A DNA stretch of 64,000 nucleotides. Source: Stichopus chloronotus (Eukaryota; Echinodermata; Holothuroidea; Aspidochirotida; Stichopodidae). A program made the position numbers and the translations under genes. The notes under the pieces were generated by a model. The model was not told the origin of the DNA. It worked only from the letters and a program-made list of their open reading frames with translations, and did not search any database. Shown piece after piece: positions 28,080 to 39,594 of this stretch; within the stretch, counting starts at the first letter, position 1, and every line of letters starts with the position of its first letter. The stretch lies in assembly GCA_021234535.1 (NCBI GenBank), contig CM037840.1, positions 15,021,415 through 15,085,414 on the forward strand, read 5' to 3'.

Positions 28080-28620
28080 GAACCCTGTTGGGGTATTGGG
28101 TGACTGTCTGGAGTGGTGCAAGAGCTACTTGTCACCAAGGGAATTAAAGATCAGGAAAGGCGACAAATACCCATCCCCCAAAAGATTCATGTTTTGTTGT
28201 CCCACAAGGAAGCAAAGCTGGCCCAGTCTCTACAGTCGAATCAGGTATTCCACCTTGCCTGTACAGGTTTTGGAGCTACCATACAACATGACACTCCTGT
28301 AACATGTCTGAGGTGAGGTGCTGTCTAGAAAAATTAGACTGGCTCCCAATTGTCCTACATGTCAAGCTTACAATCCTTATGACTGTGTGGAAGTGTCTGA
28401 ATGATGAAGCCCCGCATATCGTAGTGAATTACTAGAAACTAACAGTAAGATGAATTTGGATGTTCCTAGGTCCAGATGCAAAAAATTTGGTGGCTGTGTC
28501 TTCACCGTCTGTGTGCCCCGCCTGTGCAATGAGCTCCCAAGAGAAATTCAGTTTCGTGCAACTCCGCCACAATTTAGGTCCAGCTGAAGACATGGTTATT
28601 TGCTTAATTCCAAGGTTACG
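28080..28620 (+). pseudogene. LINE reverse transcriptase fragment, frameshifted
   Basis: Plus-strand frames give an RT-like stretch (CLEWCKSYLSPRELKIRKGD, then a decayed VPQGSK-GP motif across a frameshift). They then jump to the C-terminal part typical of CR1/Jockey-type LINEs (LDWLPI near 28345, then CNELPREIQFRATPPQF near 28525). The catalytic middle is missing between about 28230 and 28310. It lies just upstream of the last SAMD3-like exon, inside the CACTA element, in opposite orientation. Assignment rests on recalled family patterns. Confidence 0.55.
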
Positions 28621-30425
28621 TGTGAAGATTTTTGGAGCCGCTTGGTTTAAACAGATGTAGCGAGTACACTTGTTCAACCCTTACAGAATCCTTTGAACTT
28701 AATCTGCACGATGTTCATAGCTCACATTTGAAAACTTACACTTTTGTTAACTGGGATGAAGATATCTGTGATGCGCTCTTGGAACAATCCAGGGATGGAA
28801 AGAAATGCTGCTGCCAGTCTTGCATCTACAACAGAGAAAATGAAGTTTGTGTTACATAAAAAGAATGGCCTTCCTGTTTTCCAGAATATTGAACTATTTT
28901 TTGCCTATTAAAATTAGGCAAATAGAGTAGACTAGGAATTTCTTCTCATCTCCATTTAAGTCACACAGAGACAAAGTTAACTTTCTGAACATATTCCTAG
29001 AACAATTGCCACCCATTATGGCATATCTTTCAAGTCCTCAGAACGCAACTCAAAGACAACTGATATGAAGCTACAAGGGTGGATGTTTAATTTATTTTAA
29101 ATACCAAACAATGCCCATTCAGCTTACGAATGAATACGTAGAACTGCACATGGGAGGTAAATGAATGGTATATCACGTATACCTGCAGAGAGTCAATCAC
29201 TGGCATCAGTGGTATGTTTTCCGATGATGGATACAGTCATTTTAAGGAATATGTCAAAAATCTAAAAACAGCAGCTAAGGTCAGTCATCATGAACAATGC
29301 TAATGGATTCATCTAACAAGCTTTTGTTTGTTGTGAGTAGGGCCAAATTTTCCCTTGAGTGTCACGAATGTGTTACACAGCCACATAGGACTGCAGTCCA
29401 GGCTATTGAATATTCAACATGATGTGTGCAAGCCATTCAGAGGGAAAGTACGGCGCTTTTGTGGAGTGATGTAGCAATTACAACTCTGCCAGGTAGAGTA
29501 GGTTCACAGAGCCATCAGTGACATCCTGAACTTGTAGAAATAAAATAACCTTCACTTGAAATTGTTGATTGAACAAAATGAATAAGGAAGAATGTGACAT
29601 ATTGATGTTTATAAGGCAAAATAATACTTGTGAATTGCCACACCTATGTACAGTTGGATGCTGCTCAAACAAAGTACCAGTTGAATATTATACAGATAAT
29701 GTTTAGGAGTGCAATGGCAGGCCTCGACCTTCAGATCTCAAGGGGCATGGCCATTTGGCCTTCGCTCAGTTTCCATTTTTGAGGGCACCAAGGCCATTAG
29801 TTGGGGCATTACGGCCATTTTCAATTTTCAATAAGGGCACGACAGCAATTTCTAAAAATAACAAGATTAGCACACACTAGAGTACCTTTATAGGGAGAGT
29901 AGCGACATTGACGTTCCAAATATTACAGGTCATGTGACTACAGGAGCCATTTTGTTTCCAAAAAGTTTGCGCCGCACGCAGTCAATGACAGCGACTACAC
30001 GTAAACTTTCCAGTTCTCCAAGAAAAGAACGGGTTGTTGTGGATTTAGTTGCCACAATCGGTCCGAGAAAGGGTTTAGGATGTATAGATTTCCCACAAAT
30101 ACTAAAAGAAGAAAGATTTGGGAGAATAAAGTCAGCCGTGTCAATTGGAAACCAACCAACGTCTTTTCTCTGCCATGTAACGTTAGAACTAAGTAGGTGG
30201 TAGACTCAACACTCAGTGGCATAGGCTACTAACGTACTGTGAATAGGACGAAAAGGGTAGCTAGGCCTAACTTTAGGCTCGTCTGTGTTAGGGTTCCTTC
30301 TCTATAAAGGAACTCTAGTCTGTGTAGGACGGGACAAACCGTCGCCTAGCCTTTATCTGGCAAAGTAAGCTGGATAACAAAATTCATTGGATTGGTTAAC
30401 CAACTAAACTGCTATTCTGCATCAG

Positions 30426-31130
30426 TTGCTCAATGCTGGGAACAAATTTCTCCGCGCATCTCGACTTACTCAGGACTGCCTAGAGAATTTATTTTCAGTA
30501 GTTCGTCTGAAGAAGCCTGTTCCTTCACCACTGGAATTCAATTATGCCTTGAAATTAATCGGTAATGCACAGTTCCTCACTCTCAAGCAAGCAGGAAGCT
30601 ATGACGAAGATGATGGAGAGTTTTTGGCAGAGTTCTTCAACCAGAATTTGCAGATGCCACAACAAGAGCCAGAAATTCCTAAACCTTGCTTATCAGATGA
30701 GGAGATTTTCTCAAACCTTCCCCAAGTCGAACCTGACAGTTTTTATAACCTTGCTGGGCACTATCTTAATTCAATCAAGAAAAATGAAAAGACTTGTGAC
30801 GAATGTTTGAATGAGGTTACCAGTGGACCTCAGGATGGGCCACATCACGTCATCAGGCAGCTACGCTTACCCTTTTGAAAGAGTACAGACAAGGTTGTTT
30901 GCAGCATGTGTCTGAAAAAGCCTTTAACATGCTGGTTAAAGTGGAGACTCTGTTCAGGGGCAAGTAAAGAAATCTCATTAAGGGACCCAATATCAAAGAT
31001 GTTCTTGTCATTGAGGCAGAACAGCTGACCAAAGATATCAAGATCTCTCCCTTCCACAATCTCAAACATAATGTCATTAGTAAATTCATCAATGTTCGCT
31101 TGCACTTTTTCTCAAAAAAAAAGAGAAGAA
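30426..31130 (+). pseudogene. P-element/THAP9-type transposase C-terminal remnant
   Basis: A pyrimidine-containing acceptor (TTCTGCATCAG) leads into NKFLRASRLTQDCLENLFSV, closely resembling the conserved TQD-LEN-FS-VR block of P-element and THAP9-type transposases. The frame runs to 30878, but homology appears to continue in another frame after about 30830 (LLKEYRQGCLQHVSEKAFNM). It then passes an in-frame TAA near 30965 and ends with FHNLKHNVISKFINVRLHFF near 31060-31110, like the family's C-terminus. One frameshift and one stop make it a pseudogene. I found no THAP zinc finger upstream. Confidence 0.65.
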
Positions 31131-32937
31131 ATTAGGAACTGTTGAAGGAGTCAGCAAGACTGAAGAGACATGGTGAACTTTTCAGCAAGCGTATGACTAT
31201 GGGTACACTAGCTAAGAAAGTGAAATGACTCTTGAAGTGTCTTTTTTTTTTCAATTTTTCTCAAGTTTTGTGTTCACTCACAATTTTTTGTTCGCTGTTT
31301 CATCTTTGGTTGTAATTTAGTACGTATGTACAGAAATAGTTAATAATGCTGGCATTTGCATAAACTTCAGATACCTTCATGATTCACCTCAATAACCTAC
31401 CTTTCAGATCAAAGTCTCCCCAAGGGCTTTTTTCTATGTCTTTCTACGTTTCGTACGGTGTATGCTATCAAAATTTCTAATGTTTGCTGGCAATTTGATA
31501 AAAGTGTACCTACAGTCAAAAATCCAAAATTAAAGACCATTAAGAATGACTTCTAACAGTCCAATTCCCATCTTCATAGGGCATTCCTGAGCTGAGATAT
31601 AAAATGTTGAAGTTTATTCACTCAAACTGAACTGTTGTGTAGGGGTCAAGTTACACAGGATTAAGGACTGCAGTTTTATATTCTCCTTCAAACTAGTTAT
31701 TCATAATTACCTTTCATGCTATACTTTCTAATATGTTATGACACTCAGGCTCAGGGCCCAATGTTGGGAGAACTCTAAAATAAAGCTCTGATTCTAGACA
31801 AGATTCAATGGTGAACATGAACAACATTTTTGTATGTTTCTTCAAATGCTGTATCCGTAGATACCTCACATGTCATACTTCGTATTACTTCGAGATTGGT
31901 GGGACCTGGATCCAAGCGCCCGGCCCAAACTAGGGGGAGGGTTCTTAAACTAGTACAATGTAGTCTAAATGTTTCTATCACAAATTTTCTAGCCAAATGA
32001 GTTCACCTGAATTGAACTGACCTTTCGGGCCTTTGTTGTTGCCAAGGGGCATCTTCCCATTTGCAGCCCCTGCCCCCCCTTTGTTCTCCTCCTTGTGCCC
32101 CGAGGGATCTTCAGCGAATAATGTTTTGTCTCCCCCTTACGTGGTATCAGTATCAATTCTAAACGTTTGCTTTAAAATCAAGCGTGTACTCGATATGTGC
32201 CATGCAGTCATCAAAATAGGATGCCTAATCTGGCCCCTTGTGACATTAATTGCCCCCTCCCCGAACCCATATCATTGTGAGTGACTCCCCAAAGATTTTG
32301 TACACGAAACCCCACTCCTCTCGTTCAATAGAGACCAGAAATACGACAAAAGAAATCCCGCAACGCTTAAAAGGCACTCTTCAGTCATGTGCAGTGTGCT
32401 CTAGATATACAGGAAATGGAAACAAAATGGCGTCCAATTTTAAGTTGTCGCTACTCTCACTATAAAGGTACTCTAGCACACACCAACCAGAATTTTTTGT
32501 TAACCAGAGCTCCTGGCTCTTAGACGCACGCAGTTGCCTCTCGAAAGCTTGCGGAAAACACTGTGCCATGATTTGGTGTACGTACTGTAGCAACTGGAAA
32601 GATGGAAACTCAGGCTTGGTAATAATACTCAACTCCTATTGGTCAATTGCGGTTGGCAAACCGTGGTTAGTCCTCTGGTTAACCCACGGTAAATGGATCA
32701 ACGCACGGTACATTAATTAAGAGTAAAGTCACCGACCCATGGTCAATTGAATTAAAAAAAAATTGTTGTGTTTGAATGAACAAGGTACAACTCTGGACCT
32801 GTGCATTAAATAAAGGATAATGCACTCGCACGGGTTAATCCTTGGGTTAAAATAATGGTACTGGGAGAAGGATGGAATAGTTACACCCGTGCCTAGTTGA
32901 GAAAAGGTGTCTTATCGCCGGTGCTTTCCCATGACCA

Positions 32938-33012
32938 ACACCGAGTAAGTGGTGTATTGGTATGCTCCATGTCTTCCAATCAAGAGGTCGAATGTTTGAA
33001 ACCCAGGCATTA
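32938..33012 (+). repeat. Degenerate tRNA-derived (Gly-like) SINE head
   Basis: TGGTGTATTGG fits the RNA polymerase III A-box pattern and TGTTTGAAACC is a 9 of 11 B-box at normal spacing. A CTTCCAA loop between them resembles tRNA-Gly(TCC), but the anticodon stem does not pair well. Probably an old SINE fragment, possibly chance. Confidence 0.3.
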
Positions 33013-33612
33013 AAATTGTCAATAATGTCATTAAATTTTGCATGAGACTGACTCTGGCGGTTTGGCTTTGATACTCCACAAGGAGGTGTGCCAAGTTCCT
33101 GTATTGGAGGAAATCGTGTATAGGAGGATCAAATAAAACAGCATGGCCAGGGTCACTTGTATGTGACTCAAAGGCTTCGTGAACCCATAAAATCAAATCA
33201 CACGTTCTGGTGACCACAAGAGTAATGTCTTACAAGCATTATCCCACACAATGTTTATTAACGATAATGAAATGTTAAAACAAAAGCTACATAAAGTATG
33301 TAGCTGTCTGTTTACTGAAGTGTGACAACCTTGCAGGTGTTATTGGATCAGTGGAAACCTCTAGAAATCATGGTTGTATTCACTGAAAACTGCTTGAAAA
33401 ATGAAGATAATGCCCAGGGCTAGAATAATGGTTTCGGGAGGGCAAGCCATTTTTCACCCAGATTGGAATGCTTTTCAAAGAAAACTAGGAGGGCAACTAA
33501 GGCCAAGTGACATTTTGTACAGTCATCAATACTACATCAGATGAGGCCAAATAACTTTGCCCAAACAATATTTTTGTAGGACATCAAGGCCAAACAGCAT
33601 CTTTACTCATAC

Positions 33613-33996
33613 CTGATCCTCGTCGAAGAGCCAAGGATATTTTTCCTGGATCTCCAGCATAGACGGCTTTGGATTCGAAGAGACTATCCACTTCCGTCTG
33701 TCGGCTAGTGTCTTGTCCATGAGACACGACACTGTCTTGAAGTCTGGCTGCCTCTTCCTCTTTTCCGTCTGCAGCCACTCGACATGTTTAGCGATTGTCT
33801 CGTCATCCTCTGAAGCCGGACGCTGGGGCAGGTAATTCTTCATTCCCCAGTAAGTGGGAGGTGCAACAGTGGAAGGTGGGGTAGAGGGTGGCTTTCTGGC
33901 TGTCTTCAGCTTTTTATTTTGGACAGCTGCGATTGTGGTGTCCTTCCTCTTACGCTTGTTTTGGAATTTATATTGCAGTCTGTGTTTCCACAACAT
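33613..33996 (-). CDS. Exon D of the SAMD3-like gene
   Basis: The exon runs from a CTACTTTTCAG acceptor to a CAG/GTATGAG donor, 128 codons, phase 0 at both ends. The N-terminal WKHRLQYKFQNKRKRK is strongly basic. A P/T-rich linker follows. The end (KHVEWLQTEKRKRQPDFKTV ... MDKTLADRRKWIV ... YPWLFDEDQ) matches the coiled, basic block before an 'FP-LF-(x)-EQ' motif that I know from SAMD3-like proteins. It joins exon C in phase. The basic stretch could bind nucleic acid (inference). Confidence 0.7.
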
Positions 33997-34424
33997 CTGA
34001 AAAGTAGCAAGAAAATGTCATAAGCCACAGTTTAAAGAATTAACCATCAAGGTGAGAAGCAATGCATCCAATGACTATCTTTGCTCAGTATTCTCAAGGA
34101 TCACCTTACCATAGGCAATCGGAACTGGGGAAGTTAGCCCAGAAGGATAAACCCCCATTATACAGTAGTAGAGTATGTATTTGAGAACATGCCTAAAAGA
34201 AAGTTGTATATTTTTTTTTAAATCATATGCAAATAATACAGTGAAGGCATGTATTGCAAGGTAACCATTATGTTGTGAACTGCAGAACAATCAGGTTAAT
34301 TAGGAACTCAGTGGCATAGGGTTCCTGGGGGGGGGGGGGGAAGGGATGAACATGTTTGTGGGATGGCTTATAGGTAACCATTTACGTGAAGCACCACGAT
34401 TGTATGGCGTGCAGCGTACAACGA

Positions 34425-35060
34425 AAATTGGTACCCCCCAGATCGCTGGAAATGACACTTGCTAGTTTTGATAGTCTGCAATTCCGAGGAGGAATATTGT
34501 TAAAAATGTGTCATTTGTCCGCGTAAATCTGGTCAATGGATCTTGTGAGGGATGGCAATTACCATCTAAGCGGGGCGACACCCTTGGCTGCCGCGGAGCA
34601 TAGGGAATTCCAGATGTTTGCTAGAGATGGGAAATTTGGGTGAGAAATATTGTGAAAAGCATGTCATGTTTGTAGAAATCTGGCTCCTGGGTTCTCCGAG
34701 AGCTGGTGATTACCATCTAAGCCAAGAACATGGACTGTGTGAGGGCTAGCGCAGAGCGGAGGAAATTCTGGTACCTCCCAGATCGCTGGAAATGGCACTG
34801 GCCATGTTTAAAAGCTTGCAATTTTGTGAGAAATAGTTAAAAATTTGACATTTTTCATTCAACTCTGGTGCTTGAATCATGTGAAGGCTGGTGATTACGC
34901 AGCGTGGCGAGAAACAAAATATTTTGGTTATCTACCAGATCGCTCCAAATGGCACTTGGCAGGGATTTGATAGTGTGTAAGGCGAGAAATATTGTGAAAA
35001 AATTGTTATATCAATACTTGGCTTATTACCCCAGTTCGTCTAATTGTAGCTCTGGGATTT
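34425..35060. repeat. Tandem repeat, unit about 165 bp, four diverged copies
   Basis: Variants of CCAGATCGCTGGAAATGGCA lie near 34438, 34780 and 34930, with a decayed copy near 34610. Each is followed by TTTGATAG-TGCAATT and GAGAAATATTGTGAAAA blocks and by GGTGATTACCATCTAAGC. The array sits between exons C and D of the SAMD3-like gene, so it is intronic. Confidence 0.5.
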
Positions 35061-35559
35061 GGTCTGAACCTCGCTTTGGAAAATTGTGTTACAGGCTGTC
35101 AGATTACTACGAACTCGGCAAAATTCCAGCATCATCACCTTATCACTACCGATTGGATCCAATTTGTAACAATCAGGTTACGTTCTCAAATGTGTGATTA
35201 TTATTACTGGGGCTGCCCCCACCCTCCACTGCTCCCCCATAGGCACACCACTAATCAAGCTTGCATGGATGGATATGACTACTGTCACATCATGCTGCCA
35301 CAAATTTTTAGAGCATTAAAGTATTGATGCATTCAAGCCCGCTTGCAGCTGTCATTAGCGGTATCTCACTCCTCGCTAAGTATAGGTTAGATAGATGGAA
35401 TTTTACTTCCCAGTTTACAACCCATTGGTTCAAGTCAAGCCGGCCGCAGCCTTTTTTCCAGTTGTAGCTCACTGGCTTATTTTCCCTACTCCATTGCTTA
35501 TGGGAAGCATCACGCACAACAGCAGTAGGTTCCATTTTTAAAGTCTTTAATATGACTCG

Positions 35560-35630
35560 GCCGCAGTGGGAATTGAACCCGGGCCTTCCGTGTGAGAGGC
35601 AGATGCTCTACCGTTAGACCAAACACGCGG
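35560..35630 (-). tRNA. tRNA-Glu(CTC)-like sequence, probably a SINE head or pseudogene
   Basis: Read on the minus strand it has a perfect A box (TGGTCTAACGG), a perfect B box (GGTTCAATTCC) and a CTCTCAC anticodon loop giving anticodon CTC. The acceptor strands CCGCGTG and CAC-T-GCGG pair only with a bulged T, and the anticodon stem has one C-A mismatch. The cloverleaf is therefore imperfect. An intact polymerase III promoter with a decayed fold suits a tRNA-derived SINE or recent pseudogene better than a working tRNA. No T-run terminator follows closely. Confidence 0.55.
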
Positions 35631-35780
35631 TCTCGCAAAGTATAGGAAACAGCTGAAGGAAAATCAAGTGTCAAGGGAAAGCCGACCTTATTAAGGCAGT
35701 TCCGGAGCACTATTGTCGGTTGTAATACTGGCACTGACTACTGTAGAAGTATACAGGTGATTATTACTAGCACAACATAC

Positions 35781-35883
35781 CTTCTTATCCCCAATGGGTA
35801 GGTTCTCTGAAGGCTTCATCATTTCAGGGAATTTTCGGAATATCTTCTCAATGACTACATCGTACTCCATTCGAGTGGGATAA
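35781..35883 (-). CDS. Exon C of the SAMD3-like gene
   Basis: A short 103-base exon between a T-rich CACCATGTCAG acceptor and an AAG/GTATGT donor. It encodes YPTRMEYDVVIEKIFRKFPE followed by MMKPSENLPIGDKK. It completes a codon split with exon B (phase 2) and ends in phase 0, matching exon D. The YPT-x2-EY-x2-V-x2-(I/L)-x3-FP pattern, preceding a W-(x)n-F basic exon, is what I recall from SAMD3-like proteins. Confidence 0.7.
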
Positions 35884-36941
35884 CTGACATGGTGAAGTAA
35901 AAAAAAAAAGATAAATGCGAAGTGCACGTGATGTGAGGAGATCAAATTACTTCAGCTGGCAGAGCACCAACTATTAATCCAAGGACAGAGCTTGAATCTT
36001 ATTGAGACTGACAAAATAATTTATCTTCCTCTACACAGGGGACCCTGTGAGGGGCAGATCACAACAGTCGTGTTTTCAAATCTGTTGCATTACTGAGTTT
36101 GCTGGAGATGCTACTTGTCCTTACAATTGTGGACTTGTGGTAATCTGCTAAGTGCTTCTAGGGCTGGTGAAAAGGCACTATGTAAGAATTAGGAATTATT
36201 ACAGTATGTACACGAACAGGCATGAAGCACATGGGCAGTTGTTCAATTAAACAAAGGCCTACAGATCCTTTCAAGACATCTGTAGATTCAAATAATGTAC
36301 CAGCTTGTAACAAATCAATCAGTGCTGATATCAATACAGTGCTCAAAAAAATCAAACTTAGTACTGCAACTATAATATGCAATTTGGACAGAATGTTACT
36401 GAATAACCAGAATGTACTAAATAACTACAAAACCATAAAAGTGACTGCTAAGCCCCTCCAATCCACGAACTTTGATCAAGAGAGACAAACCTTTTATAGC
36501 TTGCTGCGGATAGAAAACCCTTGAACTTGGTCACCATCATTTTCCTTACCACAATCCCATTTTCAGCACCATTTGATCCCATTGAGTGGACTTAATAGCA
36601 AAAAATGCTGCTTGCTGTTGCACGAACAGGGAGTTTTACATGTCTTGCTGTGGTCTACCCTGTACATGATCATCTGACACAGTCAATGTCTCTGATGTCA
36701 CCATTTCACAACCTCGTTCAACAAATACAGTATATTTCATAATACTGGACAACTAGGTCAAGTAATGTCACAAGCACTGTTCTTTTGTAGGCATCCATGC
36801 AGTGACCCCTGGCATGATTGTGACTTCATCTTACAGTTCTATGAATTGTCATACCAATTTGGATCAATGAAGTTTCGAAATTTATTGATATCAACCCAGC
36901 TGACCGTTTCCAAAACTTTGACAATTCTGATTTGTCAGTTA

Positions 36942-36971
36942 ACCAACCGTTATTTCAGAATAACGGTTGGT
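36942..36971. repeat. 13-bp-arm hairpin
   Basis: ACCAACCGTTATT (36942-36954) and AATAACGGTTGGT (36959-36971) are exact reverse complements around the loop TCAG. Intronic to the SAMD3-like gene. No flanking duplication seen. Confidence 0.6.
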
Positions 36972-37133
36972 CGGTTGACCATTGATGGGGTCATGTACTG
37001 GTTCGTTAACAGTCCGACAAAAACTGAAAATCTGGTTGAATAAACAACTCTGCCTTCCGTCTCGTCAACCAGACATTCAGACTGACAGTTTATTCGCCAG
37101 TAAGTCTCACAATTGCATCTCTGTTCAACTTAC

Positions 37134-37475
37134 AAGACTCCATGGTCTTTCGAAATTGCCGTATAAACACTCTCGAGAAATATGCCGAGTTCTGATGACC
37201 TCAGAGTGTCTCCACCATCCCTCAACTTGGCCGTAATCAATGGTGGTTGTACAGGCACAGTGAATCTGGTGACCCACCCAGTGGAAGACTGGCCAGTCTC
37301 AGAGGCTGCCGATGTCGAAGGTACATCCTCTTCATCAGTCTGGGCATCGCGGATCTCCTCCACAGAGTCTCCAATAGAGCTCTCTGTTGTGGTGTCATGA
37401 CTGTCATCTGTCATGTCATCTGTCACGTCTTCCTCTGGTATGTCGAGGGGGTCCACGGCACGACAGGCATCAAGG
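37134..37475 (-). CDS. Exon B of the SAMD3-like gene (acidic linker)
   Basis: Acceptor TTTCTTCCCTACAG to donor TCTT/GTAAGT, phase 2 at both borders, joining exon A upstream and exon C downstream. The 113-codon product is acidic and low in complexity at first (DIPEEDVTDDMTDDSHDTTT, then further D/E/S/T). It continues with TGWVTRFTVPVQPPLI and an LESVYTAISKD segment. The acidic part is probably disordered. The neighbouring open frames on the plus strand are shadows. Confidence 0.7.
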
Positions 37476-37672
37476 CTGTAGGGAAGAAATTTTACAAATT
37501 GAAGTTGATGACATTCATGAGAACATGATCTTGAAAGCTGAATGCAGATGCCAGATGACACACAAATGTTAGCCCAGCTCAAAATAAGCAGGGTATAAGA
37601 CAGCTCTGTCAACTTGTTACCTGACATACACTGCAAACTAAAATGGCTATACAGTAGCCTTACATGGCATAC

Positions 37673-37951
37673 CTCTCGATGTCATCTTGGCCGACATTTA
37701 TTGTCACTGGGAAGACGGCGGGTTCCTCCACCTTCACTTGAAGTTTTGTAGGGCCGTGAACTCTATCTCCTTCCTCGATGTCCACATAATCATCAAAGTC
37801 TCTGTCGTACAACTGGAGAATGAGAGACTTCCCCTCCAAGGCAAAGAGGTCCTCTGCTGCCTTCCAAATGGCACACTTGGTTGCTCCGTCAGCAGTACCA
37901 TCGACCTGCACTCTTTTTTTATTTTGTCCGTAAGATACCAAAAACTTGTGT
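37673..37951 (-). CDS. Exon A of the SAMD3-like gene (PB1/ubiquitin-like domain)
   Basis: Acceptor CCTCTTGCTTTCAG to donor GAGAG/GTATGC, phase 2 at both ends. It encodes HKFLVSYGQNKKRVQVDG, then CAIWKAAEDLFAL, LILQLYDRDFDDYVDIEEGD and TKLQVKVEE. The order (two beta strands, a helix, a 'QLYD-DFDDYVD' acidic turn, then a strand) suggests a PB1- or ubiquitin-like fold, as found N-terminally in SAMD3-like proteins. With exons B, C, D and the last exon this makes a gene spanning 27716-37951. At least one 5' exon is missing. The gene lies downstream of the transposase in the same orientation. Confidence 0.7.
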
Positions 37952-39052
37952 CTGAAAGCAAGAGGACAACATCAGTAATCACTGTTCAAGTGTGACTACT
38001 ACATTTGAGAAATATACCATACAAAAAAGGATTGGTATCATCCTACAAAAACACTAGCAATGTGGTCACAAGGCCACTGTCTCAATGAAATATCCTTTAG
38101 TGCCAACTTAAGTGCCACTAGTGGAGCCAACAAAGTATGACAAACCCGACAACACAAATGTCTTCATAAGCATTAGCAATCTTAATGTATCCATGGCATA
38201 CGTCACAGGGTTAGCGCCAGCTCAAAAATTTCAGGGGGGAATTCCCCCCTTGGTCTAAAATTTTTTTGGGGGATCTGAGAATCTTGCGGGGGGGGGGGGA
38301 GACTCGAGCAAAGTCAAATCTTAGAAAAAAATGACTTGTGCCTTCCAGGGCATAAACCAATTTGTTGTAACCATGCATACCCCTATCCCCCCACCTCTTC
38401 GTACAATTCCAAGTTAGCCAGTTTGACCTTTTGACCATTTAGGTAGTGATCATCACAAGTTCACAACCACACTTTTTTATGAGCACTGATTTTTAAGGAA
38501 AGCTCATACTTTCTGCATAGATTGTATTTAGCAGCGGAAGATACTGTACATTGGGCAAACACAAGGCATCAAGTGCTTGAGTTCCCATGCCTATAGAGTT
38601 TGTATAAACTATCACCAAATAATCCTTTATAAGCTATAGCTAAAATGGTACACAATCTTCAATTTATCAGATTACTCGACTCTTTTTTTAGGGTTGATTA
38701 TAAGCTTTTGCCACTTAAACATTCATAAAAAATTCTGCCACTGTGGTCCCAAAAGTTCAAGTCTGCAATCGTCTAAGTCCTTTCAAATTTCAATGCCACT
38801 GTGGTACACACTAAATGTGTAAGGCTGCAGTCTTAGAAGCAAACAACATCGTGAAATGAACAGGCGGGGATGATGCAGTGAGAAGTGATCTTGTGGCAAA
38901 AATCGTAGATCGGGCTCTTGCCCAGAATAGAGTTGACTGGAAAGGCTACGCCGTCTGAGACCCCCGTTCAACCCATGCAAGCATGGCTACTACTCCCACA
39001 GTCAAAGGTCAGGTATTAGGTATTGATAACGAAGGCCTTTAATGTCACTTAC

Positions 39053-39148
39053 CAGGGATGAATTTGAGAAAAGGAAGCATATCTGTATAATTGCCTTCCT
39101 TGTGGACCATTTCCATGTCAATTTCAGCAATTTTCTTCAACTCGAAAA
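39053..39148 (-). CDS. Candidate orphan exon with strong splice sites
   Basis: The acceptor TTTTTACTGTATGTCAG and donor CCCTG/GTAAGTG enclose 96 bases, encoding FELKKIAEIDMEMVHKEGNY then TDMLPFLKFIPG. Both borders are phase 1, so it does not join exon A (phase 2) directly and another exon would be needed. The LPFLKFIPG ending faintly resembles the second half of a SAM domain, which would fit a SAMD3-like N-terminus. That reading is weak. Confidence 0.4.
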
Positions 39149-39229
39149 CTGACATACAGTAAAAATTTGTGTGCAATTGGCATTGGACTATAATGTTCCA
39201 ACTAACCCCACTACAAATGTTCCAACTAA

Positions 39230-39594
39230 TGCACTTGTCAATTGTAACCACGGTCCTCCCATACCCGGGCCATAGCGAGGCTGTTGCAACACTTTTGCCG
39301 GAGATGTGCAGTTTGGTTTGTCCCCGCTATGCCGGGAATGTGATGGGACTTAGTGGGGATGTGCATGGTAAAAACATGGGCCGGGATATTTACCCCAAGA
39401 TTTGCATGAAGAATAGCCGGGTAAATTGCAACGTTAGCCGGGATGTGCAGTTAAATGTTGCCCCGCTCTACCGGGACTTTATTGGGATGTAGCCTGTAAG
39501 GAAGCACGCTTGTTACATTTCTGTAAATCACATCCCAACCAAAGTCCCCGCTATGCCCAGGTATGGGGGGCCGTGGTTACAATTGACAAGTGCA
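39230..39594. mobile_element. PIF/Harbinger-type MITE, 365 bp
   Basis: Long terminal inverted repeats of about 55 bp start TGCACTTGTCAATTGTAACC at 39230 and mirror at 39594. The first 25 bases are identical and the rest is similar, up to the CCATAGCG/CTATGC blocks. TAA lies at 39227-39229 and again at 39595-39597. A 3-bp TWA target duplication is the PIF/Harbinger hallmark. The inside is GC-rich with repeated CCGGGATGTGCAGTT-like words and has no coding capacity. It is nested in the CACTA element, between its two genes. Confidence 0.75.

Noticed and set aside
32912..33217. 101-codon minus-strand frame as a missing SAMD3-like exon
   Set aside because: It overlaps a tRNA-derived repeat on the other strand and has no likeness to the family.
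36222..36524. 100-codon plus-strand frame inside the transposon
   Set aside because: No acceptor, donor or family likeness, and it is opposite to the two element genes.
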